Both the position numbers and the translations under genes were made by a program. The notes below the pieces were generated by a model. The model was not told the DNA's origin. It ran no database searches and saw only the letters and a list, made by a program, of their open reading frames with translations. 51,865 bases of DNA from assembly GCA_903970435.1 (NCBI GenBank), contig CAJCIS010000292.1, positions 1-51,865 on the forward strand, written 5' to 3'. This document shows, one piece after another, positions 33,575 to 42,412 of this stretch; positions within the stretch are counted from its first letter, which is position 1; every line of letters starts with the position of its first letter. The DNA is from Acidobacteriota bacterium. Its GTDB lineage: Bacteria > Pseudomonadota > Alphaproteobacteria > Acetobacterales > Acetobacteraceae.

Positions 33575-33627
33575 GACCAAAGGACCCGCACCTGCGCGTC
33601 AATGAGCGGATGACGCCGCGGAAAGGC

Positions 33628-33662
33628 GTTCTTTTCTGAAGAAAAGAACCAAAAGACTTTTG
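33628..33662 (-). repeat. Stem-loop repeat, copy 10, C/G stem variant
   Basis: Stem GTTCTTTTCT / AGAAAAGAAC. Followed by TGCTTTTGACGCAATCC, a flank also seen after copies 12 and 13. Preceded by ATGACGCCGCG, which recurs next to the island copies at 44.5, 45.0 and 49.3 kb. Confidence 0.85.
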
Positions 33663-33718
33663 CTTTTGACGCAATCCCGGACCTGTCAGAATTGGCGTCC
33701 GCCTTTGCAGGCGCGGAG

Positions 33719-33753
33719 CAAAAGTTTTTTGGTTCTTTTTTTCAAAAAAGAAC
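33719..33753 (+). repeat. Stem-loop repeat, copy 11
   Basis: Majority form followed by TGCTTCC. Faces copy 10 across 56 bp. Note that its partner carries the C/G stem variant, so the two arms of one pair need not match. Confidence 0.85.
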
Positions 33754-33837
33754 TGCTTCCTTGGTCTTTGCCTTCATGGGTTGACAGCCGCCCGGCGTAG
33801 CCGCTTCGTCGCGGCCGAGTTACCCGCGGAGACGGAC

Positions 33838-35646
33838 ATGCGCCGACGCCACCTGCTCCAAAGCGCCGCCGCATGGCCGTTCGTGGCCGCCTTTGCCGCG
33901 CCGCTCCCGGCGTGGGCGTCAGGCGCCGCCTTGCCCCACCGCGTGCGGCCGTCCAACCCTGGCTGGCCGGGCGAGGATCAGTGGGACGCCCTCAAGCGGG
34001 ACGTCGGCGGGAACCTGGTCCGGCCAAGGACGGTGTGGGCCACCTGCGCGGCGTCCCCCGGAACGCCCGCGTGCCTGGCCAGCCTGGCTGACGTGCGCAA
34101 CCCATTCGCGCTCGGCGACAATCCGGGTGGCACCCAGGTGTCCGGCTGGCTCGACGCCTGGACGCCCGCGGCCAGCGCCTATGCCGTCGCCGCCCATTCG
34201 ACCGCCGACGTGGTCGCGGCGGTGAAATTTGCGCGCCGCCACAGCCTCCGCCTGGTCGTGAAAGGCGGCGGCCACAGCTATCTCGGCGGCTCGAACGCCG
34301 CGGATTCGCTCCTGATCTGGACGCGCGCGATGAACCGGATCGAGCTGCACGACGCCTTCGTCCCCGACTCCTGCGCCACCGCGCCGACGCACGCCGTCAC
34401 GCTCGGGGCCGGCTGCATGTGGATCGACGCCTACACCGACGTCACCACCATAGCCGGCCGCTATGTCCAGGGCGGCGGCTGCACCAGCGTCGGCGTGGCG
34501 GGCCTGGTGCAAGGCGGTGGCTTCGGCTCCTTCTCCAAACGCTACGGCCTGGCGGCCGCCAGCCTGCTGCAAGCCGAAATCGTGACGGCCGATGGCGTGC
34601 CGCGCACCGTGAATGCAAGCCGCGATCCCGACCTGTTCTGGGCGCTCAAGGGCGGCGGCGGCGGCAGCTTCGGTATCGTGACGAAGCTCACGCTGCAAAC
34701 CCACGACCTGCCCGCGCGTTTCGGCTACGCCAGCGCCAAGATCAAGGCTGCATCCCCCGCCGCCTACCGCCGCCTGGCAGGCCGTCTCGTCGACCACTAC
34801 GCCGACGCGCTGTTCAATCCGCACTGGGGCGAGGCGCTCAACTTCGACCACGACCAGGTCGAGGTCTCCATGGTCTGCGAGGGCCTGACCACCGAGGCGG
34901 CGCAGGCGGCCTGGGCGCCGTTCTTCGACTGGGTCCGCGCCTCGCCCAAGGAATTCGTCTTCATCGAGGACGCCGACATCGGCACATCCGCCGCGCAGGG
35001 CTGGTGGGACCTCCAGCACAACCCCGCCATGATCCTGGACAAGCGCCCAGGAGCTGATGGTCGGGCGGCGGCCGGACACGGCTGGTGGCGCGGCGACGGG
35101 GATCAGGTTTCGATGTTCGTGCATGGTTACGACTCGCTGTGGCTGCCCGCATCCCTGCTGGGTTCGGGCCAGCGCGCGCGCCTCGTCGACGCGCTGGTGG
35201 CCGCAAGCCAGCTGATGACCGTGCGGCTGCACTTCAACAAAGGCCTGGCCGCGGCGCCGCCCGAGGTGAGCGCAGCTTCCCGGCAATGCGCCACCAACCC
35301 GGCGGTCGCGGACGCTTTCTGCCTGGCGATCGTGGCGACAGGCGGGCGTCCGCCCTTCCCCGGCCTGCCCGGACCCAAGCCCGACATGGCGGCCGCGCAC
35401 CGCAACGCCCAGGCCGTCGCCCAGGCCACGGCGACGCTGAAACAGCTCGCCCCGGACGCAGGCTCCTACATTTCGGAGACCGACTTCTTTCGAACCGACT
35501 GGCGCCAGGCCTTCTGGGGTCCGCACTATACGCGTCTTAAATCGATCAAGGACCATTACGATCCGGACGGCTTCTTCTTCGTCCATCACGGTGTCGGCAG
35601 CGAAGACTGGAGCCCCGACGGTTTCACCCGGATTTCAGCGGCCTGA
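33838..35646 (+). CDS. Berberine-bridge-type FAD-linked oxidoreductase, exported
   Basis: A 602-residue flavoprotein. The leader MRRRHLLQSAAAWPFVAAFAAPLPAWASG (1-29) resembles a Tat signal. The FAD-binding PCMH domain has KGGGHSYLGGS with H146 and QGGGCTSVGVAG with C215, the two residues that bicovalently attach FAD in BBE enzymes. The C-terminal BBE segment is YDPDGFFFVHHGVG. Substrate unknown; sugars, alkaloid-like compounds or aromatic alcohols are possible. The ATG at 33838 follows GGAGACGGAC. Stem-loop repeats lie on both sides. Confidence 0.88.
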   Translation: MRRRHLLQSAAAWPFVAAFAAPLPAWASGAALPHRVRPSNPGWPGEDQWDALKRDVGGNLVRPRTVWATCAASPGTPACLASLADVRNPFALGDNPGGTQVSGWLDAWTPAASAYAVAAHSTADVVAAVKFARRHSLRLVVKGGGHSYLGGSNAADSLLIWTRAMNRIELHDAFVPDSCATAPTHAVTLGAGCMWIDAYTDVTTIAGRYVQGGGCTSVGVAGLVQGGGFGSFSKRYGLAAASLLQAEIVTADGVPRTVNASRDPDLFWALKGGGGGSFGIVTKLTLQTHDLPARFGYASAKIKAASPAAYRRLAGRLVDHYADALFNPHWGEALNFDHDQVEVSMVCEGLTTEAAQAAWAPFFDWVRASPKEFVFIEDADIGTSAAQGWWDLQHNPAMILDKRPGADGRAAAGHGWWRGDGDQVSMFVHGYDSLWLPASLLGSGQRARLVDALVAASQLMTVRLHFNKGLAAAPPEVSAASRQCATNPAVADAFCLAIVATGGRPPFPGLPGPKPDMAAAHRNAQAVAQATATLKQLAPDAGSYISETDFFRTDWRQAFWGPHYTRLKSIKDHYDPDGFFFVHHGVGSEDWSPDGFTRISAA

Positions 35647-35670
35647 GGTTAACGACGGTAGGAAGGAAGT

Positions 35671-35706
35671 ATTTCTTTTTTGAAAAAAAGAAACAAAAAA
35701 CTTTTG
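35671..35706 (-). repeat. Stem-loop repeat, copy 12, T/A stem variant
   Basis: Stem base TTTC/GAAA; followed by TATTGATGCAATCC. Sits between convergent genes, single copy. Confidence 0.85.
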
Positions 35707-35733
35707 CTATTGATGCAATCCAACTTCTTCCCC

Positions 35734-36933
35734 TTACTTTGCCCCAAGCTTGCGCAGCATCATCACCGCATTCCGGCTCGCCGGATTGATCGCCAGCGAC
35801 TTGCGGTAATTGGCGATCGCATCAGGCTTGTCGCCATCGTCCATATACGCCTCGCCCAGGCTGTCCCACGTGTTGCCCGACGCCGGATAGGCTTCCGTAT
35901 TGAGCCGCAGGATCCGCACCGCGGCTTTTGTCTGCTTGGCACGCAGCAGATCGTAACCCAGCACGTTCAACTCATCCTCGTCGAAATTCATGGTGACCGG
36001 CCGCACCGCCCGCAGCGCATGGTATTGCCGCACCGCCGCCTCCACGCCGCCGGATTTCATTGTTTCAGCCAGAGTCACCGCAATGGATGGCCGCTTGTCC
36101 AGCGCCGTACGGATACTCGGGACGAAAATCGCCGCACTCGCCGCGGCGATGCCGGCCCCCATCAACAGGCTCAAAACCACCAGCACGCCCGCCATCGCCA
36201 GCCGCGCCGGCGACCCGCCGCGCGTCTGGCACCGGAAATACAGCTCCAGAACCGCCAGCGGCACACAGTACTGCCCGAATATCAACACCGTTTGCAGCGG
36301 CCCCTGGATGAACGACACATCGAGCGCGCCGGCGCCCGCGAGAATGACGGAGATCAGCGCAACGGTCGATCGGAGGAAAATCGCCGAGCTCGCCAGCAGG
36401 AAAAGCCGCAGCGCCCAGCGCCGGTGGCTGACGAAATCACGCCGCAGCGCCGTGCGCCAGGCCATCGCCCCGCAGCCCATCAAAAGCACGCCCAGCAGCG
36501 CCGTGCCGATCTGTTGCGTCACCGTCACAGGTCCGCCCCGGGCAATCAGCAAGTACAATCCCGCAAGACTGAGCCCGAATGAAGTGACAATGAAAATCCG
36601 CCCATTCCACCGATGCAACCGCGGCACGCGGCGGCGGATCGCCGGCATGAACTGCGCCGCGCCGCTGAGCGTAATCAGCACCGCCGCAACGATATGCCCG
36701 ATCAGCATGGCATTGCCCACCGCATCCCCCGGCACATACCCGTGCGCCAGATGCTTGTTCCAGCTATGCAGATCGCCGCGCAGCGCCGTCATGCCATAGA
36801 ACAGCGCGGTGCTGCCCGCGAACATGATTTCGCCGATGACCAGCACGCCCAGCCAGCCCGCCGCGGCCGCTTTCAGCGCACCATCAGGCGAGATCCATTG
36901 CCGTGTTCCCGGCGTCGCAAGCGTGGCACTCAT
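35734..36933 (-). CDS. DUF2306-type membrane protein with C-terminal TPR segment
   Basis: A 399-residue protein. Residues 1-270 have seven to eight membrane segments with the family-like VPRLHRWNGRIFIVTSFGLSLAGLYLL and DFVSHRRWALRLFLL. After a last helix (about 248-275) the C-terminal 125 residues form a periplasmic or cytoplasmic helical domain with a TPR-like unit (GNTWDSLGEAYMDDGDKPDAIANYRKSLAINP). GGAGGA eight bases upstream supports the ATG at 36933. Function unknown. Confidence 0.75.
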   Translation of the reverse strand: MSATLATPGTRQWISPDGALKAAAAGWLGVLVIGEIMFAGSTALFYGMTALRGDLHSWNKHLAHGYVPGDAVGNAMLIGHIVAAVLITLSGAAQFMPAIRRRVPRLHRWNGRIFIVTSFGLSLAGLYLLIARGGPVTVTQQIGTALLGVLLMGCGAMAWRTALRRDFVSHRRWALRLFLLASSAIFLRSTVALISVILAGAGALDVSFIQGPLQTVLIFGQYCVPLAVLELYFRCQTRGGSPARLAMAGVLVVLSLLMGAGIAAASAAIFVPSIRTALDKRPSIAVTLAETMKSGGVEAAVRQYHALRAVRPVTMNFDEDELNVLGYDLLRAKQTKAAVRILRLNTEAYPASGNTWDSLGEAYMDDGDKPDAIANYRKSLAINPASRNAVMMLRKLGAK

Positions 36934-37379
36934 GGCAACGGTCCTCCGGCGCCTGGTGGCGCGAAGGCCGCTTCGCAAGAGCGGTGCCAAGAACGGGGCC
37001 CTTCGGTAGCATAACGATATCAGGGAGTTACGAAGAATCGTCTTGCCGGAAGGATATCAATGTTGGGTGAAGGAACCATTTTATGGCTGCCCACGCCATG
37101 AAGGCGATGGAGCCGGCCACGCCCGAGGGACGCGGGCCGCAGTGGTGGTTTGCGTGCGTCGGCGTGCATCGCGCGGCACATCCAGGGCCGCGGGAAGCCG
37201 GTCGATCGCGGCATTACAAAAAAGGCCACGGACGCCGATCGAGCACTGGACTTTTCCGCCCGACAAGGCAAAGTAAATTCGTAAGCCGCGCGAGCCCGTT
37301 GCGAACTATAGTGTGTGGCCCAGCGCGTGCTTTTCCGGGCGCGGGGTACGCGATCGGTCCATTAGGGGGGGTGTTGCAA
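36934..37379. other. 446-bp divergent intergenic region
   Basis: Lies between a minus-strand membrane gene and a plus-strand secreted gene. Short frames here have no family features. I see no repeat or hairpin worth naming. Confidence 0.5.
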
Positions 37380-37808
37380 ATGGGGCAAGTTCTTCTTCAG
37401 TCGGTGCTTGCGTTGGCGGTCCTGGGCGGGCTGCCCATGGGGGCGCGCGCTGCCAGCGGCGTGGCCGGAAATAGCTACGCAATGACCATTTTCACAAGTT
37501 TCGGTACGCAGTTCGAGGACTGCTGGGCATTCGATGATGCCGGCAATTTGACGATCAACGACTTGGGCACCGAGCTTTACACAGTGAATTTCTCGATGAC
37601 CAAGTACTTTTCCGCCGTGGAGTCCGCTGCATTGGCGCAGTCTTACGGCGGCGGGATCGGCTTCGCTGGGCGATCGACTGGCAAGAAGTTAACGATTATT
37701 GGCAGCGACTACTCCCACAACGGTTATTACGGGACCGGTACTGTGACCGGTTCCTGCACTGCGGCGCGCCACAACCCGCCGGCCGCGACCAACCCGTATA
37801 GGCGCTGA
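37380..37808 (+). CDS. Small secreted protein of unknown function
   Basis: A 142-residue protein with a signal peptide (about 1-24, LALAVLGGLPMGARAA). The mature part is beta-rich with many Gly, Tyr and Ser and two cysteines (in EDCWAFDD and TGSCTAAR) that could form a disulphide. A G-rich run ending nine bases before the ATG serves as ribosome-binding site. I recognise no family. Base composition is less GC-rich than its neighbours, possibly a recent acquisition. Confidence 0.6.
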   Translation: MGQVLLQSVLALAVLGGLPMGARAASGVAGNSYAMTIFTSFGTQFEDCWAFDDAGNLTINDLGTELYTVNFSMTKYFSAVESAALAQSYGGGIGFAGRSTGKKLTIIGSDYSHNGYYGTGTVTGSCTAARHNPPAATNPYRR

Positions 37809-37832
37809 GGCGGACGCCCGCAGCAGCGCCGT

Positions 37833-37862
37833 AGGGTGCAATGCGCCCTCGCATTGCACCCT
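37833..37862. repeat. REP-like hairpin
   Basis: Perfect 13-bp stem AGGGTGCAATGCG / CGCATTGCACCCT with a CCCT loop, 24 bp after the secreted-protein stop. Preceded by GT, like other GTAGGG-type REP hairpins in the island at 44-49 kb. Could also end transcription. Confidence 0.75.
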
Positions 37863-38063
37863 CCTCCCGGACGCCAGTGCGATTCGTTAAAATTTTTGGC
37901 GACACCTAGGTAAATTCCGAACCTCGCCATAGGCCGCGCAATCCGCCATCACCGTCACCACGGGCACAAAGGCGGATCGTCGCAGGCGCGTCGAGAGAAA
38001 ATAATTGGATGGTTCGGGTTCGCCCCCCCGGCCATTCGATCACGCGACCAGGGAGAGGCTACG

Positions 38064-38606
38064 ATGAGCACAACAACGCCGAATAACATGCCTCCGGTGC
38101 CTGGCTCGGAACTCTTCATTCATAACGTTGCCTCCGCACCCGCCTATTGGTGGCTGGATACGCTGTGGATCATCCTCGCGGAAGCCAGGCATACGGGCGG
38201 CCGTTTCTCCATGATGGAGGAATTGGCGCCGCAGGATTCAGGCCCAGGGCCGCATAAACACACCTGGTCCGACGAAACCTTCTACATGCTCGACGGTGAG
38301 ATCACCTTCCTGATCGGCGCCGAAATCAAGACGGCGCGCATCGGTGACTACCTGATGATCCCGCGCAATACCCGGCACGCCTTCCGCGTGACCAGCAAAA
38401 CCGCGCGTTTCCTCAACAGCTACACGCCCGCCAGCCTCGAGGCGGCGCTGGTGGAGTTCGCAACGCCGGCACCCGAACGCATTCTCCCGCCGCAGAATGC
38501 TTCGCCGGTCATCAAGATGACCCCCGAACTTCTGAGCCGGTACGGCATGGACATGTTGCCCGGCCCCGATCCCCTGCGTCCCGAGATGGCTGTCCTGGCC
38601 GCCTGA
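38064..38606 (+). CDS. Cupin domain protein
   Basis: A 180-residue single-cupin protein. Cupin motif 1 is GPHKHTWSDETFYMLDGEITF (metal-binding His, His, Glu) and motif 2 is PRNTRHAFRVTS (His). GGGAGAGG lies six bases before the ATG. It may be a dioxygenase-like enzyme or a small-molecule binder; the neighbours give no further hint. Confidence 0.85.
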   Translation: MSTTTPNNMPPVPGSELFIHNVASAPAYWWLDTLWIILAEARHTGGRFSMMEELAPQDSGPGPHKHTWSDETFYMLDGEITFLIGAEIKTARIGDYLMIPRNTRHAFRVTSKTARFLNSYTPASLEAALVEFATPAPERILPPQNASPVIKMTPELLSRYGMDMLPGPDPLRPEMAVLAA

Positions 38607-38658
38607 CTTCGTCCCGACGACTGGTCCGATCCTCGGGCTGCTTGCTACGGAATTGCAG

Positions 38659-39534
38659 TCAGGGTGGTTTGATGAGGGCGCGATAAAAATAGCGGCCGAC
38701 GGCATACGCAGTGGGGAAACGTTGCAGATTGCGCTGACCCCAATGACCAAGCCGAAGCCGCAAGGGCATCACCGGCGGCTTGCGGGAGGCGGATGTTCTG
38801 TGATCGGCGCAGGAAGGCAGGCAATAACCCGCCAAGGCGGGCGCCTGCGCGGCCGGGACAGCGCGCACGACGATCTGATAGACATAGGCAAAGTCCGCAC
38901 CCTCTAGCATGGCGCGTGCCGGGACAGACAGCGACGCCCAGGTTTCTGCAAATTCGGTTTCCTCCGGCCGCTTGATCACGAACGCATAATCCGCGATTTT
39001 CAATCCAGCGTCCGCGAACAGCGCCTGGACGTTGCGCATACAAAAGAAGCGGATGTGCGTGCGGTCCAGCAGGCCAAGCCCGCGATACTGAAAGTCGTTC
39101 GCCAACAGGCAGCCCATGACGACGGCATGCGCGGCATGTGGAAGCGAAACGACGATATTGCCGCCTTCGTTGAGCAGGGTGGTTGCCAGTTTGAGCGTGG
39201 CCCAGGGGTCGTAAAGATGTTCGAGCACGTCCGCCGCGACAATCACGTCGAAGCGTTTATCCTGCAACAGCCCCGGCCAGTTGCTATCATTGAGATCGGC
39301 GCGGATCGCAAGGTCACAAAATCCGCCGAGGATATCCACGCTTTCGGCGTCGTATTCGAGGGCGGTGAGGCGGTTGTGGTTGATTTCCACCAGCGGACGG
39401 GCGATCGAACCCGGGCCGGCGCCGAGCTCCAACACCGTTTTATCGGCGCCGGTGAAACGCATGACGTGCGCCGCGGCCGTATTGGCCGCCGCCGGATCGG
39501 CCGCATATTGATAGAGCCGTGCCGATGACGACAT
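38659..39534 (-). CDS. Class I SAM-dependent methyltransferase
   Basis: About 291 residues. Motif I is VLELGAGPGSIARPL, the acidic loop is ALEYDAESVDIL, and VIVAADVLEHLYDP is the post-motif II segment; these are typical of Methyltransf_11/23 proteins. The C-terminal 60 residues are basic and aromatic, reminiscent of methyltransferases associated with glycan synthesis. The ATG at 39534 is preferred to a TTG ten codons upstream. Substrate unknown. Confidence 0.85.
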   Translation of the reverse strand: MSSSARLYQYAADPAAANTAAAHVMRFTGADKTVLELGAGPGSIARPLVEINHNRLTALEYDAESVDILGGFCDLAIRADLNDSNWPGLLQDKRFDVIVAADVLEHLYDPWATLKLATTLLNEGGNIVVSLPHAAHAVVMGCLLANDFQYRGLGLLDRTHIRFFCMRNVQALFADAGLKIADYAFVIKRPEETEFAETWASLSVPARAMLEGADFAYVYQIVVRAVPAAQAPALAGYCLPSCADHRTSASRKPPVMPLRLRLGHWGQRNLQRFPTAYAVGRYFYRALIKPP

Positions 39535-39634
39535 GAGTTCAATTCCCTGGCCCGTTTTCCTCAAGCTATCCTATGTCAGCCAGCAGGATGGGCTTCAGCC
39601 CACCGGCGCAACATCGCCGGAAACGTTTGCCCGC

Positions 39635-40729
39635 TTACACATTAAACCGGAACAGCAACACATCCCCGTCCTTCACCACATACTCCTTGCCTTCCACCCG
39701 CATCTTCCCCGCGTCTTTCGCCCCGTTCTCACCCTTGAACGCCACATAATCCTCATACGCGATCGTTTCGCACGCAATAAACCCGCGCTCGAAATCATTG
39801 TGAATCACGGCCGCGGCCTGCGGCGCCTTCGTGCCGCGCGTAATGGTCCAGGCCCGCGTTTCCTTCGGCCCGCAGGTAAAATACGTAATCAAGCCCAGCA
39901 GCCCATACCCGGCGCCGATCACCCGATCCAGTCCGCTATCGTGCAGCCCGAGCCCTTCCAGAAACTCCCCCCGCTCGCCCTCCGGCAACTGGCTCACCTC
40001 CGCCTCGATCGCCGCCGACACCACCACGTAAGCCGCGCCCTCCGCCTTTGCCTGCGCCGCCACCCGCGCGGAATGCGCGTTGCCCGTTGCCGCCGACGCC
40101 TCCTCCACATTGCAAACATAAAGCACCGGCTTGCTGGTAATCAGTTGCAGCCGGCGCACCGCCTCCGCCTCACCGGCCGGAATCGCCGTGCGCGCGGGGC
40201 GTCCCGCCTGCAACGCGCCAATCAACGGCTCCATGATCGCAACAACCGCCGCACTCTCGCGATCCCCGCCACGCGCCTTCTTCTGCAACGACGTAAACCG
40301 CTTCTCCAAACTGTCCAGATCGGCCAGCATCAGCTCGGTCTCCACCGTCTCCGCGTCGCGGATCGGATCGACGCTGCCTTCCACATGCGTCACATCGCTG
40401 TCCTCGAAACAACGCAATACATGAATGATCGCATCGGTCTCGCGGATATTCGCCAGGAACTGATTGCCCAACCCCTCGCCCTTGCTCGCCCCCCGCACCA
40501 GCCCCGCAATATCGACAAACTCCAGGCTCGTCGGCACCGTCTTCTGCGACTTGCCAATCGTGGACAGAACGCCAAGCCGCGGATCGGGCACCGCGACGCG
40601 GCCGACATTCGGCTCGATGGTGCAAAACGGATAATTCGCCGCCTGCGCCGCGGCCGTGGCCGTCAGCGCATTGAACAGGGTGGACTTGCCTACGTTCGGC
40701 AACCCGACAATTCCGCAATTAAAACCCAT
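39635..40729 (-). CDS. ychF: Ribosome-binding ATPase YchF
   Basis: A 364-residue OBG-like P-loop protein. Walker A is GLPNVGKST (9-17); NYPFCTIEPNVGRV, VDIAGLVRGASKGEGLGNQFLANIRE and the C-terminal TGS domain (TYFTCGPKETRAWTI...AAVIHNDFERGFI) are all present. It binds ribosomes and hydrolyses ATP. Lies downstream of pth and rplY on the same strand, a common bacterial arrangement, though a repeat pair separates it from pth. Confidence 0.97.
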   Translation of the reverse strand: MGFNCGIVGLPNVGKSTLFNALTATAAAQAANYPFCTIEPNVGRVAVPDPRLGVLSTIGKSQKTVPTSLEFVDIAGLVRGASKGEGLGNQFLANIRETDAIIHVLRCFEDSDVTHVEGSVDPIRDAETVETELMLADLDSLEKRFTSLQKKARGGDRESAAVVAIMEPLIGALQAGRPARTAIPAGEAEAVRRLQLITSKPVLYVCNVEEASAATGNAHSARVAAQAKAEGAAYVVVSAAIEAEVSQLPEGERGEFLEGLGLHDSGLDRVIGAGYGLLGLITYFTCGPKETRAWTITRGTKAPQAAAVIHNDFERGFIACETIAYEDYVAFKGENGAKDAGKMRVEGKEYVVKDGDVLLFRFNV

Positions 40730-40753
40730 TCGTTAGTTTCCCAGGAAGAAGTA

Positions 40754-40788
40754 GTTCTTTTCTGAAGAAAAGAACCAAAAGACTTTTA
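40754..40788 (-). repeat. Stem-loop repeat, copy 13, C/G stem variant
   Basis: Stem GTTCTTTTCT / AGAAAAGAAC, followed by TCTTGATGCAATCC. Faces copy 14 across 59 bp in the pth-ychF gap. Confidence 0.85.
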
Positions 40789-40847
40789 CTCTTGATGCAA
40801 TCCCCTACGAATGAGCCATGGCTCCAAGCTTTCCGCAACCGCAAGAG

Positions 40848-40883
40848 TAAAAGTTTTTTGTTTCTTTTTTTCAAAAAAGAAAT
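40848..40883 (+). repeat. Stem-loop repeat, copy 14, T/A stem variant
   Basis: Stem base TTTC/GAAA, followed by ACTTCTTC. It ends 9 bp before the pth stop codon on the other strand, where it could terminate pth transcripts. Confidence 0.85.
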
Positions 40884-40891
40884 ACTTCTTC

Positions 40892-41461
40892 TTACGCCAT
40901 CAAAAGTGCCACCTTACTCATGAAAGCCTCCGGCTGCCCCGCCACCAGCAAAGGCGCCGCCTCCGCCAGCGAGTCCAGCAGCGCCACCAGCCAATCCTCG
41001 TCGGCCGCCGGAAAATTGCCCAGCACATGCCCCAGCACGCGCGCCTTGTCGCCGGGATGACCGATGCCAATCCGCACCCGCCAATAATCCGGCGTTCCAA
41101 GCTGCCGGTCCATGCTGCGCAATCCGTTATGACCCGCCGCCCCGCCGCCGCGCTTCACGCGCACCTTCCCGGGTGCCAGGTCCAGCTCGTCGTAGAACAC
41201 CGTAATGTCCTCCGGCGCCAGCTTGAAAAACGCCGCGGCCGGCTGCACGCTCTCACCCGACGCATTCATGTAAGTCAGCGGCTTGAGCGCCAGAATGCGC
41301 TCGCCGCCGATCTGCCCCTCGGCCACCACGCCCTTGAATCGCTGCCGCCACGGGGAGAACCCGTGGCGGTGCGCAATACGGTCGATGGCCATGAAGCCGA
41401 CATTGTGGCGGTTGCGGGCCATGCCGGGCTCCGGATTGCCCAGCCCGACCCACAGCTTCAC
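40892..41461 (-). CDS. pth: Peptidyl-tRNA hydrolase
   Basis: A 189-residue enzyme that recycles tRNA from prematurely released peptidyl-tRNA. Catalytic and substrate residues are seen in GLGNPEPGMARNRHNVGF (N9, H19) and ITVFYDELDLAPG (Asp); AGHNGLRSMDRQLGTPDYWRVRIGIGHP follows. It starts 3 bp after the rplY stop, so they form an operon. Confidence 0.96.
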   Translation of the reverse strand: MKLWVGLGNPEPGMARNRHNVGFMAIDRIAHRHGFSPWRQRFKGVVAEGQIGGERILALKPLTYMNASGESVQPAAAFFKLAPEDITVFYDELDLAPGKVRVKRGGGAAGHNGLRSMDRQLGTPDYWRVRIGIGHPGDKARVLGHVLGNFPAADEDWLVALLDSLAEAAPLLVAGQPEAFMSKVALLMA

Positions 41462-41464
41462 GAC

Positions 41465-42175
41465 TTACTTCTTCTTGGCGGCCGGCTTGGCAGGCGCCGC
41501 GGCCTTGGCGGGTGCCGCCGCCGCCGCCTTCGCCGGAGCCTTGCCCTTCGCCGGCGCCGCGGCCGGCGCCGCCGCGGCAGCCGCTTCAGCGACCGGCGCC
41601 TCGGCGGACTTCGTCGGCGGCGCAATCGTCGCCACCACGAAATCCTGCTCCTTGAACGTCGGGCGGACGTTCTCGGTACCCTTCAGATCGTGCCACCGTA
41701 TGTTGGCCGCAATCTCCAGGCTGCCCAGATCCGCCTCGAAGTAGGTCGGCACGTGATCCGGGTCGGCAAACACCTCCACCGTGTGGCGCACCACGTTCAG
41801 CACCCCGCCCTTTTTCAGGCCAGGCGACGTCGCCTCGTTCAGATAGTGCACCGCCACCGCCACGCGAATCGGCTCGCCGGGCGCAAGCCGCTGAAAATCC
41901 ACGTGTTCCGGCGTGTCGTGCACCGGATGGAACTGCACATCGCGCATCAATGCGCGCTGCGTCCCGCCCGCCATCTTCAGCTCGTAGAGCCGAGACCGCC
42001 AGCCGCCCCGCTGCAATTCCTTCAGCACCAGGCGCGGCTCGAGTGATATAAGGGTGGGCTCCTGCTTTGCCCCATAGATGACAGCAGGCACCTTGCCCGC
42101 CCGCCGGGTCGCACGCGCCGCCCCCTTACCAGCTCCCGCACGCGCCTCGGCCTCGATCGTCGTGTAATTGGCCAT
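41465..42175 (-). CDS. rplY: 50S ribosomal protein L25/Ctc
   Basis: A 236-residue long-form L25 with a 5S-rRNA-binding beta domain (1-95, GAARATRRAGKVPAVIYG) and a TL5-type C-terminal domain (100-195). The tail is low-complexity Ala/Lys/Pro (residues about 200-236), as in many alphaproteobacterial L25 proteins. The ATG at 42175 is chosen because MANYTTIEAEAR is family-like; the open frame further upstream runs into a stem-loop repeat. Confidence 0.94.
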   Translation of the reverse strand: MANYTTIEAEARAGAGKGAARATRRAGKVPAVIYGAKQEPTLISLEPRLVLKELQRGGWRSRLYELKMAGGTQRALMRDVQFHPVHDTPEHVDFQRLAPGEPIRVAVAVHYLNEATSPGLKKGGVLNVVRHTVEVFADPDHVPTYFEADLGSLEIAANIRWHDLKGTENVRPTFKEQDFVVATIAPPTKSAEAPVAEAAAAAAPAAAPAKGKAPAKAAAAAPAKAAAPAKPAAKKK

Positions 42176-42276
42176 TTGCGTCGCTCCAACAGAAAACGCC
42201 GGCCTCCAGGGGTGCCGGCGAAGGCGGGCCCAATAGGGCAAAGAGGGGAGGAAAGCAAGGAAGGCGGAAGGAAGTA

Positions 42277-42311
42277 GTTCTTTTTTGAAAAAAAGAACCA
42301 AAAAACTTTTG
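42277..42311 (-). repeat. Stem-loop repeat, copy 15
   Basis: Majority form preceded by GGAAGTA. It lies in the promoter region between divergent rplY and queE, so it cannot simply be a terminator of an adjacent gene. Confidence 0.85.
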
Positions 42312-42351
42312 TTTTGTTCGCCTCCCCCACCGGTCACGCACCCTTGAGGCG

Positions 42352-42386
42352 TAAAAGTTTTTTGGTTCTTTTTTTCAAAAAAGAAC
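42352..42386 (+). repeat. Stem-loop repeat, copy 16
   Basis: Majority form followed by TGCTTCC. Faces copy 15 across 40 bp and ends 26 bp before the queE start, so it would be in the queE leader RNA if transcription starts upstream. Confidence 0.85.
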
Positions 42387-42412
42387 TGCTTCCTTCCTTA
42401 CTGGAGTCCGCC

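Noticed and set aside
33919-35589. 556-codon minus-strand frame
   Set aside because: Opposite a complete BBE-type gene with both flavin-linking residues; no features of its own.
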